Assembly: GCF_001881565.1 (NCBI RefSeq)
Contig: NZ_MPDJ01000001.1
Coordinates: forward strand, 1,959,727-2,023,726
DNA: 64,000 nt
Source: Eisenbergiella tayi
Lineage (GTDB): Bacteria > Bacillota > Clostridia > Lachnospirales > Lachnospiraceae
Direction of reading: 5' to 3'
Position 1 is the first letter of the stretch. Every line of letters begins with the position of its first letter. This document shows, one piece after another, positions 63,854 to 64,000 of the stretch. Position numbers and translations under genes: made by a program. The notes below the pieces were generated by a model. The model was not told the origin of the DNA. It saw nothing but the letters and a program-made list of their open reading frames with translations, and did not search any database.

Positions 63854-63882
63854 ATTTTAGCACTTATCCGGGTAAAATACAA
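63854..63882 (-). promoter_or_regulatory. Promoter of the thiolase gene
   Basis: On the minus strand TTGTAT (63882-63877) and TAAAAT (63859-63854) are 17 bases apart, about 50 bases upstream of the ATG. Beyond it, 63890-64000 is GC-rich and holds no gene I can support. Confidence 0.65.
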
Positions 63883-64000
63883 TGAAGGGTTGAACTGTGC
63901 ATCGTGTCTTCCGCCGGGCGGCTTGCCTCTCTGGTTTCCCCCTGCGGCGCTCCTTCCCGGGGAATCTGTATACCCTGCGCAGGCACGTTCTCACTCTGCT

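Noticed and set aside
63883..64000. Start of another gene at the right edge
   Set aside because: GC-rich, but no frame with a convincing start or product; the window ends too soon.
1..64000. CRISPR array, tRNA, rRNA, insertion sequence
   Set aside because: I looked for regularly spaced repeats, transposase genes with terminal repeats and conserved RNA gene sequences, and saw none.

Overview
The window looks like a chromosome segment from an anaerobic, spore-forming Firmicute of the Lachnospiraceae type. The reasons are a FabK-based fatty-acid cluster, SpmA/SpmB, strong Gram-positive ribosome binding sites, a monoderm type IV pilus locus with no secretin gene, and arabinose and mannoside catabolic loci typical of gut clostridia. 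I saw no rRNA, tRNA, CRISPR array, insertion sequence or prophage.

Layout. 1-205: 3' end of rsmI. 202-7276: fatty-acid synthesis cluster acpP-fabK-fabD-fabG-fabF-fabZ-(second FabK/NMO-like flavoprotein)-fabH, with FabT-type palindromes TTTGA-N3-TCAAA in front of acpP and fabD. 7563-10143: polar amino-acid ABC transporter whose binding protein has its two halves in swapped order (a natural circular permutation). 10250-11446: spmA-spmB. 11572-13919 (minus): an SDR oxidoreductase and an NSS sodium symporter. 14047-34935: a complete type IV pilus locus. It holds a minor-pilin block that includes a 3,054-residue prepilin with GLUG repeats and Fn3-like regions, then a separate promoter with a roughly 320-nt leader, two paralogous major-type pilins (the second without a normal start codon), prepilin peptidase, PilC, a PilM-PilN fusion, PilO, PilB and PilT.

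34992-39329: a membrane-anchored Mrr-like nuclease and a MacB/FtsX-type ABC exporter with a long coiled coil. 39434-39943: a MarR regulator, probably FabT, because the same palindrome lies upstream of it; this links it to the fatty-acid cluster 33 kb away. 40039-48133: a mannoside-utilisation locus (ROK repressor, CUT1 ABC transporter, GH2 beta-mannosidase, ROK sugar kinase). 48263-50188 (minus): a DUF885 metallopeptidase-like protein. 50276-58375: an arabinose operon araR-araA-araB-araD-transketolase N and C subunits-rpe, which takes L-arabinose into the pentose phosphate pathway. A branched palindromic element sits between araD and the transketolase genes. 58690-60592: an Rpn-type nuclease and a D-2-hydroxyacid dehydrogenase. 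60695-62518 (minus): an ABC exporter preceded by a 13-codon leader peptide and mutually exclusive stems, an attenuator-like arrangement. 62621-63805 (minus): acetyl-CoA acetyltransferase.

The most unusual items are the giant prepilin and its pilus locus, the permuted binding protein, the start-less second pilin, the pilin leader RNA, the ABC-exporter leader peptide and the dispersed FabT regulon.
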